Positions 1 through 10,647 of a stretch of 64,000 nt of DNA are shown piece after piece. The position numbers were made by a program, and so were the translations under genes. Under the pieces are notes generated by a model that worked only from the letters and a program-made list of their open reading frames with translations, did not search any database and was not told the origin of the DNA. The stretch comes from Wurfbainia villosa (Eukaryota > Streptophyta > Magnoliopsida > Zingiberales > Zingiberaceae), in the NCBI GenBank assembly GCA_025175895.1, contig CM046001.1, forward strand, positions 47,057,719 through 47,121,718. The letters run 5' to 3'. How positions within the stretch are numbered: position 1 is the first letter of the stretch; the number at the start of each line of letters is the position of its first letter.

Positions 1-1085
1 TTCTTGAACTGTGCTTGAAGACCCTGATTTGAAGCAGCAAATTGCCTCAAAAATACCCAAGAAATTCCTGTCCAAATCCTCCACAAGTCCGCCTTCCTTT
101 TATGCTCAGATCGAGCTTGATTCACGCCCGCGCCGACCGCTATAAGGCTACAAATGACCGCCAACAGATCGCCAGGAGACAATGACTTAATCCATGTCGC
201 ATTCGCCAATGGTTACACCGCAATCGACTTCTATTACCCAACAATGATCACAGGCTATAGCCGATCGACTCAAGAACGAGCATTCTCGCTTCTCAAGAAT
301 CCAACCAAATGATCGCCTCCATGGCACGATTTCCATCACGATCGCCTAATGCCGGGTAGTCAACTACCAAGGCATTTTATCACAGTCGAACCCTAGTCGA
401 CTCACAACAGTCGACTACTCATAACCCCAGTCGACTGCCAAGAGTCAATCGGCTGCCAAGTGTTAAAACACTTGATTAATCGACCGTCTAAATCCTCACG
501 ATCGACAACCTCAAACATGAGATTTTACCCCAAGTATGATGCCCTCATACTTGCTAGACCACCCTTAGCCTAGACCTAAGCCTTCTAGCCACCTCCGTCA
601 GCATCACACCTATCAGATCCCTTCAAGTCATCCATGACTTGTTAATCCATACGCTAACCTTTAGGTGCTTCCATCGACTAGTGTCATGCTAAGCTGGTCT
701 ATACTTCCAAGGCACATTTGTCTTACGCGCCAAGACTACCGCTGACTTTACGCCGCCAACCATTGGACTTATGATGCCAAGACTCCACCCTTGGACTTTA
801 TGCCGCCAATATCAACCCTGACTTCTTCTCACGACCCATGTTAGACTTTCCATTTGCCAAGACTCAAGCTTGACTTTCTCTTGCCAAGACCCATGCTTGA
901 GTTTCCATGCCAACCCATGTTGACTTTCCAATTGCCAAGACTCAAGCTTGACTTTTTCCATCACATGTGTACCACTTGACTTTCTATGATAATCCTATTG
1001 TCATACATTTTATCGAACATCAATGTCAAACATCAAAATACTACTCGAGTCCCATTAATCATGACTTGGGCCGATTGCACCAACA
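1..1085 (-). repeat. Copia LTR (family LTR-X), cut by window start
   Basis: On the minus strand this LTR begins TGTTGGTGCAATCGG at 1085 and runs off the window at base 1. The same LTR type recurs at 7655-8323 (plus) and at 38632-47619 (minus, interrupted). It shares with them a stretch near 540-700 and a row of degenerate units at about 700-960 built on 'gccaagactc' and 'ttggacttt'. CAGTCGACTG-like palindromes occur near 395-450. The bases right of 1085 are AT-rich and are not a purine tract, so 1085 is probably the outer edge of an element that lies mostly outside the window. SIRE-like copia is inferred from the relatives that carry gag. Confidence 0.75.
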
Positions 1086-1239
1086 TAATATATATAACTT
1101 AATGTTAATGAATTAAGCTTTCACTACTACGGGCCTTCATTTTTTTTTATTTTTGTCACGACAATTAGTTAAGCTTTATTCATCATTCATAGGTTTACTT
1201 TAGACTCCTTAGAAGTTCATATATACTTTTAAGGTGATC
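1086..1239. other. AT-rich spacer
   Basis: Short AT-rich stretch between two LTR remnants. A TTCACTACTACGGG word near 1118 was considered as a CACTA terminus, but no subterminal repeats follow it. I see nothing else here. Confidence 0.4.
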
Positions 1240-2573
1240 AAAATTTTAGGATCGAGATTTCCTAGAGAGGGGGTGAATCTCAAAGTTATAAAATTCTTTT
1301 TAATTTTTTAAAACTTATCTTTTGTTTTGAAATACAAGAGTATTTTCAACTAAATAAAATAAAGTAAATGAAGACAATTGTTTTTACTTGGTTTACAACT
1401 GACTTACCCAAGGCTGTAGGCTCTCCGAGAGCTACCTCGATGGACAATCCACTAAAAAGTCCTTCGATTCAAACTCTCAAAGTCAGCTTGGGTATTCGCT
1501 TATTAAATACTAAGGGTAAGGTAACAAGTTACCTTCCCTTTATAAATATAAGGACACAAGCGAAATGGGAATTTCAAGAATTTAAAGCTTATACTGACAC
1601 TTGAAATGTTGGTCGAAAAAGCTCGAAGGTAGTGTCGGCGTGTTGAGACTTGTTGTAGAAGATGAATGAAGGGGACAACAATTGTACATATTAGGGAATG
1701 ATTATTCAAAGTTGGTCCTTCATTTATTTTATAAGCACTTTCCAGTCGACAGTAACACCCTCTAGTCAACTCCAAATCAAGTCGTCGATTTGATACTTCT
1801 GTCTTTCAAGTTGACTCGACCTGGTCCAATCGACTCCATGTCACCTCGCCCGCCTCGCGTAGTTCAAAATTTGCTATTCCAATGATCGAACCTCCCAAAT
1901 GACTAAAGTTCTTGCCATCTCGGTCGCCAAATCTCCAATCGATCACCAACCTGTGTTGCCAACTCGACATCCCAGTCGACTAGACCATACCTAGTCTGCT
2001 GGAAACCAATCAGTCGACTAGATACTTGCAAAATACTGTTAGCACAAAACATAGTAAGAAATGAAATGACAGTAGTAATACTGCCCGATCTTGACTTCTT
2101 AATCTCATGCGGACGATCCGTCGATCGACACCTAGCTTTGTCCCCATTTGAGGACTCACCACCTCTTCACTCGAGGCTTACTTATCGATCGTCACCGGAC
2201 TTACCATGCTTGATATCCGATCTTCCCACTTGGGCTTCTTCACCGTCTCGATCTCCCTGACCTAGTGGACTTTATGTCGATTGTCTGGTCTCCTGACTCA
2301 ACCAGTCTTCATGCTAGTTGTCTAGTCTCCGACCCATCTGGACTTTCTGTTTGGTGTTCGGTCCTCTTGATCTATCAATTCTTCTGCCTAGTATCCAGTC
2401 AATATGATCTACTAGGATTTTCAATACTTTGCCTAGTATCCGGTCAACCTAACCTATTAGGATTTTCCTATTAAGCCTGCATACTTAACACACATATTAA
2501 AATAGAAGTAATTTTTAACTTTAACTATACTTCATATATTAAAGTTAAGAAGTGATACTCTCTGCATCAATAA
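1240..2573 (-). repeat. Decayed copia LTR remnant, possible solo LTR
   Basis: The left edge (about 1238-1285) has the layout seen at one end of the copia LTRs elsewhere in this window: 'gatcgag...ctagagagggggtgaat'. It is followed by a 'tttacttggtttacaac' segment like that in the LTRs at 8324 and 8646. The right edge near 2560-2573 ('ctctctgcatcaat') resembles a worn 'tgcaccaaca' terminus. Between them are CAGTCGACT words and repeated 'cctagtatccggtcaa' units (2388-2450). No target duplication was found and both borders are approximate. Short reading frames inside are not gene-like. Confidence 0.5.
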
Positions 2574-3117
2574 AAATTACTATGTTATTCTAATAATTTT
2601 TTTTACTATTAACACTGGGTACACTTGGCAATTTTGACTCAAATTGCTAAATGGTCAACACGTTTTAGCAAATATTATTATATAATTATTTTTTTAACAT
2701 ATTTTCATTATTTTTGAAGTACGAGTGACTTCTAATAATCTCTTATCATCCATCTATACATTCAAATTAAAATTGTGAGAAAATAAATATTTAGCAATTT
2801 CGATTAAAAATGTTATATAGTTTAAAATATTTTAATCACATTGAGAAGATAGGTGGATTGGAATGACTTTAGGAGTGTGTTTGGTTCAAATTATTACCTA
2901 TAATTTTAATCATGTCATTATTAGGTAATAATATAATTAAAGTTATGGAGAATGAAATATAACTTATGTTGCTTGGTTTAATCCTAAGTAATACAATAAA
3001 AATATATTTGTTTGGAGGTTATAAAGTATAATCTAATTTAATATTTTACTATATTACCCTTGGTTCATTTCTAAGACTCCGTTTACTCTTAAACATATTT
3101 ACTCATGATTGTACAAA
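2574..3117. other. AT-rich intergenic DNA
   Basis: AT-rich sequence with no credible reading frame. A 'gagtgtgtttggttcaaatt' word at about 2875 resembles one end of some plant MITEs, but no matching inverted end was found. The 3' end has 'tttactcttaaacatattt', which reappears almost unchanged near 4832. Confidence 0.4.
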
Positions 3118-3830
3118 TCGGGATGATCGTCGCCATCGCCCAGTGAGATGACAACGGGCATCAGTCGAGAACTGCGACAACTGCACTTGAAATTGAGGTG
3201 GTTGCGGCGGCAATTGACGATTGACAACTTTGGTTGACGATCGGCGATGGTGACAATCGACGACAGATAGCGGCAATCGACGACCAATGATGGTGGTGGA
3301 CAATCAGTGACGGTGACGATCGATAATCGATAGCGGCAATCGATGATTGACGACCGACGATGATGGTTGGCGATTTGCGATGGTGATGATCGACCGACGA
3401 TTGGCACTGGTGGTGGCGACAAGCGGTCGGTGACCAATGGCGATGATGGTCGACCAACGACAGCACCGGGCTGACGATCGGCGATCGACGACGGCGATCA
3501 CAACAAGATGGCGATAGATGACCAAGGATGGTGGTTGACGATCGGTGATGGCAACGGTCGATGACTAGCGACAGTGTCGGCGATTGGTGATCGACGACAG
3601 TATTGGTGATCGGCGATGATAATGATTAGCGACTGACTGTGACTATAATCGACCGATGATTAACACCAACGACTGATGGCCAGTGGCGGCGACCTGTGGT
3701 TGGCGACTGACGGTGATGATGATCGATGACCTACGACGATGATGGTTAGCCGATGATTGGCATTGGTGTCTGACGACTGACGGTAGCGATCGACAAGCGG
3801 TGACTGATTTTAATTCCGATCCCGTGACTT
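3118..3830. repeat. Low-complexity GAT/GGC/GAC tract (degenerate minisatellite)
   Basis: About 700 bp built from permuted words such as cgacgatgg, cgatcggcgatgg and gacgatcg, with no fixed period. It translates in several frames into Ser/Arg/Ile/His-rich peptides; the longest minus-strand ones are about 100 residues (3099-3525). Open frames in all registers with repetitive composition are expected from such a tract and do not argue for a gene. It ends abruptly into ordinary AT-rich DNA near 3830. Confidence 0.65.
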
Positions 3831-4034
3831 TTGAATAAAGGAAAACCTCACTTCTCTGAAGTTTTTCGATTTTAGATTCAATAACTCTTTTGCTGGCATG
3901 TCATGATGTGTCAAACATCCATCATGACTCGATAATCATTCAAATCCTGAATCAAATAATTTTTTTATTGATAACATTAGATAGATAACCATGATTATTA
4001 ACAAATATCCTTGACAAAATGCACAGGAAGTTTT

Positions 4035-4230
4035 TGTTAGGAGTATGAGGAATACAATCAAAATTTCATATTGGTAAGACATGGAAAAAATCTTGCACTT
4101 ATAAGATAAAAAAATATCTTCATTCATCAGAGGCCTTTTAGGTAAAATTCAAAAATAAAACCATGAGAGCTTAGGCCCAAAGTAGATAATATCATACCAT
4201 TGTGGAGATATGTGAATCTTATAGGCACTA
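4035..4230 (+). repeat. TRIM 5' terminal repeat
   Basis: Aligns base for base with 4543-4737 apart from scattered substitutions. It ends at '...tataggcacta', followed by the primer-site remnant. Confidence 0.7.
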
Positions 4231-4542
4231 AGAATTGATATTAGAGTCATGGTCCATGTCAAGCCATGAATCTCGAACGAAGGAAGTGGAGATCCTATAT
4301 CCGAATCAAGAGAACTAGACACCTGATATGAAGTCCAGTTGGGTCGGGAGGACCGAACAATTGGCAAGAAGTTTAGTTGGGCCAGATGGGATGGACAACT
4401 GGCAGGAAGTCCAGTTGAGTCAGGAGGACCAGACAGTTGGCATGAAATCCTGATGGATTGAGAATCGGATATTAAGCAAAGGAAATCCTTGGAGGACAGA
4501 TATACTTTATGGGGCATGTGGTCCTTCGTTTGAGGGAGGGAT

Positions 4543-4737
4543 TATTTAGAGTATGAGAAATACAATCAAAGTCCCATATTAATAAGACATGGAGAAGATC
4601 ATGTGCTTATAAGATAAAAAGATATTTCCATTGGTCTGAAGCCTTTTGAGTAAAACCTAAAAATAAAATCATAAGAGCATAGGTCCAAAGTGAAAAATAT
4701 TATACCATTATAGAGATATATAAATTTTATAAGCACC
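4543..4737 (+). repeat. TRIM 3' terminal repeat
   Basis: Second copy of the TRIM terminal repeat, preceded by the purine tract at 4528-4542. More than a few mismatches to the first copy suggest an old insertion. Confidence 0.7.
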
Positions 4738-5493
4738 GTCAATTTTATATATTATATGATTATTTTGATTAAAATTATAACATTTATATTTACAGCTCCT
4801 GTTTTTCAAAAAAAAAAAAAACTATTTACTCCTAAACATATTTTGTATAGCTTTAATCTGTCATTCAAAAAAAAATTATTTTATCATGAATTTTTATTTA
4901 TAATATTTTAAAATCTATATATATTGTATATTTTTTTACTTTTGCCTCATGTGTCAAATTTTATATAGTTTAAAATTTTTTTTCAAAAATTACACTCATA
5001 TAATAATTTTAATGAAAACCCGGTGAGCAACCAATTTAATATTTTTTTGATGAACAAGTAAAGCGGAGGGAATTTGAGGAATGCTTTTAATGACCCTTTG
5101 ATACTTTAAAGAAAAAAAAAAAGCTCATTTGATATTTACAAGTGGATAGCTTTATGATTTCCCATTATCTCCTTTAATTTTTGTGTTAATTCTCTTTACT
5201 TATGCGTTTCAATGCATACTGTAAATAGCAGCTTTTAGTCTCATGGGACGGTCCAATAATTAGAATAGTATAAATATTATTATAAGGATAGGAATTAAAT
5301 TTTGATGTAGATTTTAAAATTTTTAGGCGACTTAAAATTTTTTCATTATTTTAGATCAACATATCAAAGATATAATCTCTTTATTTTTATTATCATCGAC
5401 CATCAAAAATATTAAGGATGTATAATTTTTTTTTTTTTTTTTGGCTGCTGCAAGTAAACAGCAGCTTTTAAACCTAAGCACCTAAACGCCAAG
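4738..5493. other. AT-rich DNA, no gene seen
   Basis: Poly-A and poly-T runs (4806-4822, 5426-5444) and AT-rich sequence without meaningful frames. A 'cagcttttag/cagcttttaaa' word occurs at about 5229 and 5461. Nothing else is supported. Confidence 0.4.
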
Positions 5494-5670
5494 TCATTTT
5501 ATTTGTATCAGTGAAAAAGGGAATTCCATTGAACTATGGAGCTGTTGAATTAGAAAAGAAAAACAAGAACGAACAGAGTCAAAAGCAGCCACAAGCATAA
5601 AGAACAAATTTTCTAAGTCATAAATGTTGGCCGGTGACGGATTCTTGGTGCTGGGTTTGTCATCGGCCAT
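5494..5670 (-). CDS. Small ORF, 58 codons, unknown (possible first exon)
   Basis: Starts at ATG (5670) and ends at TGA (5494). The first residues are MADDKPSTKNPSPANIYDLE, a polar Pro/Ser/Asn-rich start, followed by a hydrophobic stretch (residues about 22-30). The second half becomes Phe/Ser/Leu-rich and less protein-like, so coding sequence could leave this frame by splicing after roughly residue 30-35. Composition here differs from the LTR elements around it, and I see no retroelement match. It could be the first exon of a truncated host gene, a true small protein, or chance. I do not recognise a family. Confidence 0.3.
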   Translation of the reverse strand: MADDKPSTKNPSPANIYDLENLFFMLVAAFDSVRSCFSFLIQQLHSSMEFPFSLIQIK

Positions 5671-6508
5671 CCCCCTTTGTTATATCTTATCTCTAATCTC
5701 TTTGAATATTCTTCCAAATTGCCTTTAGGCAAATGGCCATATTTATTACAATATGAAAAGCAAAGGTAAAAAAGGATTTCATAACGCACAGCAGCACCAC
5801 TGACTTTGTCTAAGTCAATAATTTTGACCAGTTAAATTCAGATGTCTCAAACAATATCAGGTTTGAAATATTCCAAATGAAAATATTAAAAATCAAACCT
5901 GCCTTGGTGGTGCAGTCGCCAACCTAGCCATATCAAGTCAACCACAACCAGTGTATTAGATCTACTGTTTTGACGTAATCATGAAATATTCAAGATAACT
6001 TTTTATTCTAGTGGTAAATGAGAGAGCCAAACCAGGAATAATTCGCAATTTCTGACCGGAGACTCTTAAAATGTAATTTGTATGTCAGGAAAATAAATGT
6101 TTAAAGACAATCTCATTTAGTTGAGATTTCTTAGTATATATCTCCTATCATTTTCTGCACAATGAAGGCGACTGTAGGGAGAGAAGTTCAGAAACTGTAC
6201 AAAAAAATGGATGCATTTCCTTATCATGACAAGCAACGAATTGAAGGTCTAGAAGTTCTTTTACAGGGACCACAAATGTCATTTTCACTGGACATTCATT
6301 AATATCATCCAGGAAGATTTGCCAATCTTTGATGGGGACTGAATGGTTCAATAAACTACAGGGCAGAAATTAATGGAATTGAAAGAGATTTGAATACGAA
6401 ATGCAGCAAAAGACAATGAGCAGTGACCAGTCCCCGTGAAAGAATCAATTCCCTTGGGGCAATTTTGCTCTTGATAAATTTAAAATTATGAAATGGTAGA
6501 TTACAGTA
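5671..6508. other. Possibly low-copy DNA with a short minus-strand ORF
   Basis: No LTR-like features. A 67-codon minus-strand frame (6148-6351; starts MNHSVPIKDWQIFLDD) has balanced composition with charged and aromatic residues, unlike the repeat-derived frames nearby. It may be a piece of a real exon. Together with the small ORF at 5494-5670 on the same strand it could mark remains of a host gene, but no splice structure or known domain can be shown. Confidence 0.25.
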
Positions 6509-6990
6509 CACTTAAAAAAAAAAGAATAATTTAACGACGAAATTTTACGATGAAATTTATTTGTTGCTAATTTGAAATGAATTTTACGACGAAAACACAT
6601 GTCATTACAAATCAACAATAAATTTTACAACAAAAAAAATCATTTATCATAAATTTAGCAACAAACTACACATTCGTTTCAGATTTTGTAACAAACAAAA
6701 ATTTGTCATTATATCCATCGCAATATTTGCGATTAATATATCTTTCGTCGCCTACGACGAAAAATATAATTCGTTGCAAAATTTGCGACGACAATTTAAT
6801 TCGTCGTGAATTTGTGATGAAAATAACATTCGTCGTTGATTTTAGTTAAAGTTGAAAATCGTGGTGGATGCAGGTAAAAAAATTGCGATTAATTAATTTT
6901 TCATCATAGAAACTGCGATGAATATAAAATTCGTCGCAGATTTACAACGAATTCTACTACTACAATTTTCGTCGTAAAATCTATTTAAAT
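6509..6990 (+). mobile_element. CACTA-like terminus with subterminal repeats
   Basis: Begins CACTTAAAAAAAAAAGAATA, close to the CACTA(C)AAAAAAA ends of En/Spm transposons. About 450 bp follow of repeated short motifs in both orientations: 'cgacgaaa', 'tcgtcgcaaattt', 'gcgacgaat'. Such densely packed subterminal motifs in direct and inverted order are a hallmark of plant CACTA elements, where transposase binds. No second terminus and no transposase gene were found, so this is a one-ended fragment or a deletion derivative. The right border is approximate. Confidence 0.45.
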
Positions 6991-7060
6991 TTCCACTCGT
7001 TGCCCTTTCCTCCTCGTGGTCGCTCACAACCTCCTCCCTCTCTCTCACACACTAGCTCAC

Positions 7061-7063
7061 AAC

Positions 7064-7106
<43 letters not shown>

Positions 7107-7110
7107 AAAT
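7061..7110. repeat. CT/CTAT microsatellite
   Basis: About 20 CT units passing into CTAT units, followed by another CT-rich stretch at 7160-7186. Confidence 0.85.
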
Positions 7111-7197
7111 ATGACCATCCACTATCGAAAAATAAATGGAATTCCATCGGTACGTATTTGACCTCCTCCCTCTCTCTATCTCTCTCTAAATATGGCA

Positions 7198-7560
7198 TTA
7201 GATCACCGGATCCGCATGCGGATCGATGGAGTGGATCGCAAATCTGGTGGTGGATTATCGAATCTGTGTAGATCTGATGGTAGATCGCAGATCCAGTGGT
7301 GAATCGCCAGATCTATGCATATCCAACGGTGGATCGCAGATTCTGCATAGAACGGACTGTGGATCACAGATCCAGTGGTGGATCGTCAGATCTGAGCATA
7401 TCCTACGATATGCGCAGATTCGACAGTGGATCATTGGATCAGTGCAAATTCGACAGTGGATCGCCGGATCTGCCTAGATCTGATGGTGGATCACAGATCC
7501 GACGATGGATCATCATATCATGCATATCCGCATTTTGCGCATCCGCTTGGTGGATCTCGA
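7198..7560. repeat. Degenerate minisatellite, GGATCGCAGATC type
   Basis: Repeated words 'tggatcgcagatc', 'cagatctgatggtgg' and 'ggatcgccagatct' recur every 20-45 bp without a fixed period. Three overlapping plus frames of 80-90 codons stay open because of the repetition and look non-genic. Between this tract and 7655 the sequence is unassigned. Confidence 0.6.
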
Positions 7561-7654
7561 TTGGCTGAAATATCAAATTCGACGGATTGCTGGTGGCTTC
7601 GATCCCAGTGGGTCGACGTCGATTGTCGCATATTCAACGACCAGAGACCACCCC

Positions 7655-8323
7655 TGTTGGTGCAATCGACCCAGGTCACAATTGAATAGACTCGAGTTGG
7701 ACTCGAGTAGTGTTTTGATGTTTGACAATGCTTTGGGGTGATTGTTGGTGCAATCGTCCTGGGTCATCATTGACGGGACTCGAGTTTGACTCGAGTGGTA
7801 TTTTAATGTTTGACGATGGTTTGGCTATATGGTTGACATGGGGTTGACCATATGATGGAGAAGTCCAAGTCTTGTGTACTTGGCATGAAAAATCAAAGTG
7901 GGACACTTGACAATGGAAAAGTCCAAGTCATGAGTATTTGACATGGAAAGTTCAAACATGGGTTTTGGCAAGGGAAAGTCCAAACTTGAGTCTTGGCAAA
8001 TGGAAAGTCCAACATGGGTTGGCAAGGGAAGTCCAAGGAGTGATATTAGCGGCGTAAAGTCCAAGCGGGAGTCTTGGCAGCATAAGTCAAGTGGTTGACG
8101 GCGTAAAGTCCAAGCGGTAGTCTTGGCAGCGTAAGCCCAATGTGCCTTGGCTGTATAGAACACGTTAGCATAACAATAGACGATGGAAGCACCTGAAGGC
8201 TAGCGTATGGATGAACAAGTCATGGATGACTTAGAGGGATCCGATAGGTGTGAGGCGGACGGAGGTGGCTAGAAGGCTTAGGTCTAGGCTAAGGGTGGTC
8301 TAGCAAGTATGAGGGCATCATAT
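7655..8323 (+). repeat. LTR-X fragment, plus orientation, with duplicated start
   Basis: TGTTGGTGCAATCGACCC at 7655 is the LTR-X start on the plus strand. An almost identical start recurs at 7743, so the first 88 bp are tandemly duplicated. The fragment continues through the 'gccaagac/ttggactt' units (here in reverse) and the conserved segment 8175-8320, which is inverted relative to 540-700 and 41195-41340. It stops where the outer SIRE-like LTR begins at 8324. Confidence 0.75.
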
Positions 8324-8640
8324 TTTTGGATCGATTTGAGCGCTAGAGGGGGGGGGGTGAATAGCACAAAATAAATTTTGTTCGTTCTTTCGATATGAAA
8401 TAATTAAATGAGCGAGAATGCAGCGGAAATATAAATGACACGGTTTGTTTTTACTTGGTTCACAGGCTTCGGCTGCTAGTCCAAGGCCTAATGGTCTGAG
8501 ACCACATACGGAGGGCAATACACTAAAACAATCTCCTCCTCATTTGAGGTAGGAGACAACGGAATACAAAAGCTCGAAAGATTAAGGTAGAGGAACACTC
8601 CCTCTCTCCTTATTACGATATAAAGCTTCGAGAAACTAAA
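8324..8640 (-). repeat. Outer SIRE-like 3' LTR, left part
   Basis: Contains the 'ctagaggggggggtgaatagc' signature near 8343 and 'ttacttggttcacagg', as in the inner LTR. It is cut at the ATAAG target site (8641-8645) by the inner SIRE-like element. Confidence 0.75.
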
Positions 8641-8645
8641 ATAAG

Positions 8646-9766
8646 TGTTGGATCGATGCGGTTCGCTAGAGGGGGGGGGGTGAATAGCGAAAGAAAATTT
8701 TTCTCGCATTTAACTCATTTTAAAAGAAAACTTATATGCAAATGGAAAGATAACCAAAACAAAAAGTAAAGGAGACAATAGACACAAGAGATTTACTTGG
8801 TTCGTAGCCGAAGGCTACTACTCCAAGGCCCTAGTGGTCCTTGACCACGTACGGAGGGCAAAAGCACTAAAGGAACTCCTCCTCGTTAGAGGTAGGAGTT
8901 AATCGATACAAGAAGAAACCACAAAAACTTGAGGTAGAGGGACACTCCCCCTCTCCTCGTATACGATAAAAGCTCCGAAAATATAAATGACAAACTGATC
9001 CCAATTACTAAGACCGACGTACAATAATATAGAAAGTTAAACCTTGACGTCGGAATGGAGGGACTTCGTTGTCGTAGAGTTGCAGAGAATCGAGGCTTTT
9101 GAGCACTTAGAATTGTTGATGAAACCCTAGGTTTGGCCCTCCTTTTAGAGCCTTTGAGCCTTCGAGTGGGTCTTCAACCAATCACAAATGGACACCAAAC
9201 CGCTTTGAGGTGGAGTGATAAGCCTTGACTCGACCGATCATTGACCATCACGATCGATGGCCATCATCACCGATCGATGGCGTGATCGGTCGATTGATAA
9301 CCTTCGGCAATGATCGATACACGGCAATGAGTCCTCCAAGCTCGGGCAATGATCGATGCTTACCGCAAGTCAAAGTTAGCTCAATAAAAACATAATTTCG
9401 ATGGTCGTCCGACCATCCGATCTCGACCTAGACCATCTAGAAGATGTATTTGTTCGGATCTACGCTTAATTTGATCCCCGTAAATAGGATACGACCTTAC
9501 TTACTCTCGCACACACGAGCTTACCTCGATACTTACGTGTCGCTTTTGCTTCCGGCCTTCCACTCGATTCCTTCGGCTCCCTCCGAAGTAACTCGAGTAT
9601 CGTCCGACCACCGCGGCTTCCTCCGGGTGTCGCTAGCCTTCAGCTCCAGCTATATCAATCTTCTGCACACTCGATTCAGCTCGTGAGAAAACAAAATAGA
9701 CTTAACTTTTGTGTCTTTGCTATAATCAAAACACAGGTTCGATTTCGGTGCCTCACCGCACCAACA
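8646..9766 (-). repeat. Inner SIRE-like 3' LTR
   Basis: 1,121 bp, nearly identical to 35836-36957 apart from small indels and altered stretches (9240-9370), which suggests a young insertion. An 80-codon plus frame (9444-9686) is shared by both LTRs and is not a gene. Confidence 0.9.
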
Positions 9767-9780
9767 ATCTCCCCTTTTGA
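9767..9780 (-). other. Polypurine tract of inner SIRE-like element
   Basis: The minus strand reads TCAAAAGGGGAGAT directly before the 3' LTR start. It is the usual primer for plus-strand synthesis. Confidence 0.8.
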
Positions 9781-10647
9781 TATATGACAAAACACACAAA
9801 GTTAAGGAAATTAAGTGCATGAAACAAGAAAGACAAGAAGTAAAAAGTAGGAGTAGTAAAAATATTTCTCAAGTTCTCCCTTAGAGGAACCCTCCTCTCG
9901 ACCGAGGGTGAGTACTTGAAAAAGACTTTTAGCTCTCCAAACACAAAAGATAATGAGTTAAGTAAATGACATTACTTAACTTAGGCTTCTTAGAGTCAAA
10001 AATAAGTGCAAGTTAAGTAATCAAAAGTTAAGTCAAAAGGTTAATTATTCAAAAAGTTTTAACTTTTGATTTCTTAACTTGGGCCTTTAAAGTTTTCAAT
10101 TCCGAAGAGTTGAAACCTAAACCTTACTCCCCCTTAACTTAGGCCAGACTCAAAGTTTTAAGTTATCAATTTCAAAAATTTGAAATTGAACTTTGGCCTT
10201 TTCTTGAATCTTAACTTTGGCCTTTTCTCCCCCTTTTGACATAAATCAAGGAAAAAGTGGGGGGGTTTTAAGAAAACCCTAAGTCCAAGCATGATGATTT
10301 TAAAAATAGTATGTGAAAATAATTCATCTAAATGTTCAACTCTAGTTTGACTTGATTGAAATGATATTATCAACAAGTCCTGATTAGAGTTGGTTAATAT
10401 TAGTTGCATATTTATACTCCGAGGTTCATATTGACACACTTGATCTACATCTTGGAACTCGAGTAGGGTCCTAACATCTCACGCCCATCTACGTGGCTAA
10501 GTACACAAACACATTAGTCCTATGTGTTGTGAGACGTATCGCCTCTCCTTAAATCTATAGGTGCATGATATCTAAGGTATGTCCTATGCTAGTTCCATCA
10601 AAATGAAAAATAAGAAATAGTAGTAAGAAAATATAGTTTGCAAGTTC
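9781..10647 (-). other. Noncoding 3' tail of inner SIRE-like element
   Basis: Lies between the pol stop (10648) and the purine tract. AT-rich, with repeated 'aagttaagtaa' and 'cttttgac' words. The copy at 37683-38505 of the outer element is related. No env-like frame is present. Confidence 0.6.

Larger units (their letters stand above)
4035..4737 (+). mobile_element. TRIM (terminal-repeat retrotransposon in miniature)
   Basis: Two direct repeats of about 195 bp (4035-4230 and 4543-4737) flank a short internal part. The first starts TGTTAGGAGTATGAGG and the second TATTTAGAGTATGAG. Right after the first, 4233-4252 reads like a worn tRNA-Met primer site (TGATATTAGAGTCATGG against TGGTATCAGAGCCATGG). 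Just before the second is a purine tract (4528-4542, TTTGAGGGAGGGAT). The internal part holds three imperfect copies of a roughly 42-bp unit (about 4330-4445). There is no coding capacity, so it would need another element's proteins. The sequence type ('ttaggcccaaagt..aatatcataccattgtgg') matches a TRIM family that I recall as widespread in angiosperms. No clear target duplication is visible. Confidence 0.75.

Noticed and set aside
1112..1140. CACTACTACGGG as a CACTA transposon end
   Set aside because: No subterminal repeats, no partner end, no 3-bp duplication.
2873..3095. MITE suggested by 'gagtgtgtttggttc'
   Set aside because: No terminal inverted partner or target duplication found; word alone is common in AT-rich plant DNA.
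9444..9686. 80-codon plus frame repeated at 36639-36881
   Set aside because: Both copies are the same part of paired SIRE-like LTRs, on the strand opposite to transcription; identity reflects the LTR, not selection.
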